NCBI GenBank assembly: GCA_007258455.2
Contig: VDFB02047230.1
Span: 158,480,635-158,544,634, forward strand
Direction of reading: 5' to 3'
DNA length: 64,000 nt
Source of the DNA: Sequoia sempervirens
Taxonomy: Eukaryota > Streptophyta > Pinopsida > Cupressales > Cupressaceae
In this document: positions 59,561-64,000 of the stretch, one piece after another
How the letters are laid out: every line of letters starts with the position of its first letter
Numbering within the stretch: the stretch's first letter is position 1
Program-made: the position numbers and the translations under genes
The notes under the pieces: model-generated
What the model was told of the DNA's origin: nothing
What the model saw: the letters and a program-made list of their open reading frames with translations, nothing else
Database searches by the model: none

Positions 59561-60676
59561 TGTTGATGTGGTGTTCTACACACTTTCTCAACACAAGTAA
59601 TGCACAAATAAACTACCTCTCTTGAAAAGAAATTTCCAACAAGAAGTTGTTGAAAATCACCCCAAGGTCTCTCAAGTGTTAGGTCATGACTTGCATGGAA
59701 TTCCTCAGTTGATGTTTGATGTGATTTTTCTAGTAATCACAGGGAAGACTTACGAAGCTGGATGAAACAAAGTGGGTCTTGAAACAAAGTTCCTAAGATA
59801 GGAAGTTGATGTACAATTTTTTGCAAGTTCGAACAACAGTTTGAAGATCCAATATTTTCTTAAGGTTTGACTTTACAATGTGCAATGGACCTTAGCATAG
59901 GCTATTTCTAAAAAAGAAAAAAGAAAAAAGGCAGGGGAGAGGAGAGGTTCCTGGATCTGCAACTAACCATGAACAGTGATCATGGAGGTTTCTACTATGG
60001 ACAACTTCCTTAAAACAAAATTTCACTTAACCAAAAAATTCACAGTGTAATGAAATCTGTGCTATCTTCTAAGGACTGCAAATATTTTATTACCATTTAT
60101 TCACTATGTACATGCATGAATAAAGATAAAATTTTGGAGCAACTTTGAATTTAAATCTAGACTAACTTTATACAACCATCTACCAATAGTAAACAACAAA
60201 AAGTATGGACAAGAAAGGAATCTACACAGCAAAAATCTTCACAACCATAGAACAACATTACCAAATATATCAAAGCAATCTAAGACTAACTAAAACAACA
60301 AAGTAAATCTAACTAAATCAACTATCTATGAGAGATGAATCATGAAACATTCCAAGAAACTCAAGAATTCACCAAGTCAATGAACTTCTATTAAAATTTC
60401 AGCAGCGTGTCATTACAACAACTCAACTCTCTCTTGAAAATGAGAGGAGACCCCCTATTTATAGTGTCCAAAAAGAAGAATGAATGGCCAATATTGATTA
60501 GAATTGTGTGGCCAATATTCACTACAAACTAGGGTTCCACCTACCCCACAATATATTACATTTTAAAATACATTCTTGTCCTTATCCCTATTTTTTCTTC
60601 TAGTGGCAACATTGTAGCATTTTGTCTTTTTGCTAATTTCCTTTGCTACAATTATTATGTTGGGAATTCTTCATCA
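59561..60676 (-). repeat. Candidate 3' LTR (1116 bp) of a minus-strand element
   Basis: Starts TGTTGATGTGG exactly where the telomere-like tract stops and ends TTCTTCATCA. A minus-strand TATA box (CTATAAATAGGGGG, 60451-60464) is suitably placed. Just outside, the minus strand reads AGGAGGGAAACC, a possible polypurine tract. The partner LTR would lie beyond the window end. No target duplication can be tested. Confidence 0.5.
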
Positions 60677-60779
60677 ATAATAGGGTTTCCCTCCTGTTTC
60701 TTCAAAGAAACATACTCCATGAACTTCAAAATCAGTGGCTAGAGCTTATCAACTTCCACAATTTTAGATCATAACATTT

Positions 60780-63700
60780 GGAAACTCCACTCCTTGGATC
60801 TTCCGGTGAGCTTTTCCCAATCCTCATTGTACTTGGTAGTGTGATCTTTGAATAACTTAGATTGGGTGAAGGCTTAGGCCAAAAAACTCATGAAGTCAGT
60901 AGTGATATCATTCGACATCCCATCCTCCATCTTCTTCTAGAAATGAGGCTTTATCTTTTCTGGATCAACTTGGACAACAGGCATATCATTAGCTTCAAAG
61001 ATCGACTGCAATCTACCCAAATGTCCTTGGCCCAATCGATATCTGGATCCATCTTGTCAAGCACTTGCCCCAACCTTTCCTTTTGGTTTTCAAAATCCTA
61101 CTTCCACATATCCATTAGCCAATGATAATCCCTCTTGAATGCAAGCTCTTTTTCCTAAGTCTCGCTCGATAATTTGAGGTTAGCCTCAATCTTCGAGTAA
61201 GTAACTCATACCTCCTCAGGAAGTCAGTGCAGAGTTTCCTTGTGCCCTCAAGAGACTTTTATACATACAAGAAATTTTTTGTTTTCCTAACAACACAACT
61301 GATGCCCATGTTTCCAACTACAAGACCTATTAGAACCAATTTTTTGTGGTCCTGTCCAAGTTCTTTCTTTTCTCGAGCTTCTCTATTTGTTCTTTGGACA
61401 ACAAGTGTGGCAAAGCCGAAGACGGGGTAGGCCGTTCCTCCATTGATGACCACTACTGAATGTAGGTTGTCAAATGAGCCACTTGTACCTTGAGCTCATC
61501 CTTGGAGATCTTATCTTGTTTGATCAAGTGCACCACTATGGCTATAGACTCCTAAAGATGATCCACCTTTTTCTCCCTTTAAGCAGTTCCCAAGTTGATG
61601 GTGGAGACGTTATAGCTGATTCCTTCTTCTCCCACCACTGGCGTAGCTACTTGCACTGTTTTGGATCCAGAGGCATCCATTGTCACCTTTGATCTAATTT
61701 TAGGCTTTTTCTCCTTTTTAGTGTTGATTTGAGCTCGAGCCAATATGGCCTCCAATCTTGTTCTTGGATCCTTTGGGGTAGGATTTTTCCTCTCAAGTTC
61801 CCTTTTTAGCTAGTCGGGCATTGATGACTTTTCTTTAGGTGATTCTTGATCACCCTTCTCTCTATATTTCTTGATTTCAATCTCCTTATCCTTGGGAGTT
61901 TCATCCTCTTCCCTTCTATCTTATTTTCCTCATCAGAGTCCTGGATGAATACCATGTGTTTGATGGGGGATTTAGTAGGCAAGCATTTGATAGGGCTATC
62001 CTCCCTTTCAATATCTCTTTCTTCCTTTTCATATTTATGCTCATGCCCTTCGGGCTGCTCAGTCTCCAGATCCTTGTAGGTTTCAGTCTCTTCTTTAGGC
62101 TTGTCCTCTTATTTATTCTCTTTTCCTCATGTGGAGGTGACACATCTTCATGTTTTTCCTTTTCTTGTTCTTCCTACCTTTCTGAGAGAGGAATATCTTC
62201 ATCGTGCTTAGGGCCTTCCTGTTTACCGGCTGGAAATTCAATTTTTTCTTCCACTTTGTCATCTTTTGGCCCTTCTTCTTTGGAAGGTGGTATTTCCACT
62301 TCCTCCCCAATGTCATTCAATTGTCGGGCCAACTCCTCCTCAAAATCAACATCAAATGTTTGTATAATTTTAGTATCGACACTTCCTTCTTCATTGCTCT
62401 CAAAAGACTCTGTCTCCTCTCCCTCATGGACTACCTTATCAATTTGTATATGCTAAATTTTTGGATGCTCATGGTAGTCATCCGCTTCTTCCTCCAATGC
62501 CTTTATGGCTTCTCTTTCTTTTTGTTCCCATTCCTCTGATATTTCCATTGTGGCTTTCATCTTGAGTGGTTCAGTTGGAGGCTTTGAAATGGGAACGCTG
62601 GCAAGAACCTAGGTCAGGGAAGCTTGTATGGCTGGATTCAAAATCACTTCAAAAATATCAGAGGGGACATTCTACATGTGCCATGAGAATGCTTCTATAA
62701 GGGAGAGTGTCATTATAGCAATTTTTGTTTTGGCTAAGGACATGGTTGGAAACATGGAAGCAAAAGAAAGTGGAGAGGTAGTGGCTGAAGAAGAATCAAC
62801 CACCATGATGGGTCCAGTTGGCGAAGAAGTGGAAAGGTGAACAAAGATGTCCACCATAGGTGGGGAGGTAGCCACCATGGCTTGAGAAGTTAGTGAAAGA
62901 GCAACAGTAGTGGAGGTGGTTGGTGGAGACTTGGGTTGATCAACCTCCATATCTTATCCCTCATGGAGTTGATCCTCTTGTATAATAGGCATCTCAGTGA
63001 CACTGCTCAATTTCTTATGTCTCTTGGAAGGCTCACCTTCTAAGGCTTTTCTTGCATATACCTTAGGATTAGGTTGCTGCTTCTCAGTCTCCTTCCTTTT
63101 CCTTGACTATGTGAGTGGAGGGGATTTTGAGGTCTGTCCTGTTGAGGCTATAGCTACTTCATCATTAGGCTTAGTTGTGAGCCCCTCATAGGTCAGGAAG
63201 ATCCCTTGTTGCTTCAATTAGGAGACTTTCCCATTAACCCATTCTCTTGTACAAGCCTTGACAGGCTTGGTTATAATGTCGAGGTCATCGACCTCTTGCT
63301 CATTCCAATCTATCAATGGCAGTAACAAGCTAGCAACTATGCTATATTGAGGATCCACGATGGTGCTCTCATCTTCTTCCACTTGATCAGGCACAAGGAA
63401 TAGATTTACCCTCTTTTCAAATTATGTGGTCATCCGCATATAATGCCTCATCCGCACCTCTTTGTCATCTTGGCAGTTTTCCCATAAATCCTCAACACTG
63501 TACAAATATGAATACTCAGGTCCAAGTGCCTTCCTTACATGTCCATAAGGATCCATCCATGGGCATGTGGTGTGAAGTCTAAAATGGTACTCAATCAACT
63601 CCTTTTTTGAATTACCTACACATTGCGAGGTATGGAGCTCATACATCCCTTGGCTAAAAGAAAGGGGGTAGGAAACCCCTGTTAGATGTTTGTTTCTCAA

Positions 63701-63976
63701 GAGGGTGTGCACATGTTGCAGCTGCCAAGAAAGCTCCAACAATATTATCTAGTCATTGGGATATCGAGGTAGCTTGTTCAGTCTTTCTGAGAAGCCCCAA
63801 GCACGAATGTATGTAAACTTTGGGTATTGAATGAATAAGAAAGCATATTTTTTTAGGAAGGCATTAGCACTGTGAGAGATTTTCCTCTCAAAGTCACCCC
63901 CAATCAATTTGATGATATGACCTATGAAAGTGTCATTAACCCTACAATAGTCCTTCTTGTAGTTCTTGTACTGCAA
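60780..63976 (-). pseudogene. Decayed retroelement-associated gene, partial at window end
   Basis: Read on the minus strand from the window edge, one frame covers 63976 to about 62100 with about nine stops (six TAG, three TAA). It then shifts at about 62100 and again near 61930. The first part is globular (AFLFIQYPKFTYIRAWGF, then FSERLNKLPRYPND, LTGVSYPLSFSQGMYELH, MDPYGHVRKALGPEYSYL, RMRHYMRMTT). It looks like a family I associate with conifer LTR elements, unverified. Then follow a Ser/Thr/Pro-rich linker (62950-62672), a long Glu/Lys-rich part and a C-terminal stretch (about 61900-61400) with PKDPRTRLEAILARAQ and a likely coiled coil. No RT, IN or protease is visible. The 3' end is uncertain, between 61250 and 60780. 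Confidence 0.5.
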
Positions 63977-64000
63977 CTAAGGGTACCTATCATAGACTTT
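63977..64000 (-). other. Window edge, continuation of the minus-strand gene
   Basis: The open frame probably continues past 64000; too short to describe. Confidence 0.3.

Overview
The window looks like intergenic DNA from a large, repeat-rich land-plant genome, most likely a gymnosperm (conifer). The plant assignment rests on a degenerate CCCTAAA telomere-type tract, a fragment of an MHK-type plant kinase gene with its introns, a Tat/Ogre-lineage LTR retrotransposon with two RNase H domains, and 'plant mobile domain' genes. The conifer assignment is an inference from element style and very low gene density. I see no intact host gene and no rRNA, tRNA or CRISPR array. Almost every coding-like stretch is a decayed transposable-element gene or gene fragment.

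Layout. 0.2-2.7 kb (+): a decayed nuclear/transposon-type gene with an NLS-like motif and coiled coil. 3.4-4.0 kb (+): one exon-like ORF with an in-frame TGA. 4.3-9.2 kb: LTR-like debris, a 0.7-kb foldback element and a small hairpin MITE. 9.9-14.1 kb (+): a multi-exon gene remnant whose large exon carries five in-frame 180-bp repeats. 14.95-15.41 kb: a 5'-truncated LINE with a 16-bp target duplication. 16.6-17.4 kb (+): the kinase gene fragment. 17.9-24.2 kb: AT-rich DNA with one LTR candidate, a GA microsatellite and a 35-bp minisatellite. 24.6-26.5 kb (+): an unrecognised six-exon gene. 27.3-28.0 kb: direct and inverted repeats. 28.2-30.4 kb: a satellite of about 354 bp. 30.4-36.2 kb: diverged copies of one repeat family in alternating orientation.

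36.4-57.2 kb (-): the central object. A gene of about 970 codons, unnamed by me but with the look of a DDE-type transposase, is split in its second exon by a 17.73-kb LTR retrotransposon (37096-54825). The insertion is flanked by an exact 5-bp duplication, GTTAC, and the host reading frame resumes on the far side. The retrotransposon carries LTRs of 1157 and 1168 bp, a PBS-like site, gag-protease, a G-patch-like segment, reverse transcriptase, two RNase H domains, integrase, and, on the opposite strand, a plant-mobile-domain gene. Arrays of a 'TTTAGCGCATTTAGG'-like motif lie near both ends.

57.3-64 kb: AT-rich DNA, a perfect-arm palindrome, a 1-kb degenerate telomere-like tract, then an LTR candidate abutting that tract and a decayed gene on the minus strand that runs off the window.

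A recurrent theme is the stop-codon spectrum. Several dead genes keep long single reading frames broken mostly by TAG and TGA, as expected from C-to-T change at CAG and CGA codons in methylated plant heterochromatin. All motif calls come from reading by eye. No database search was run.
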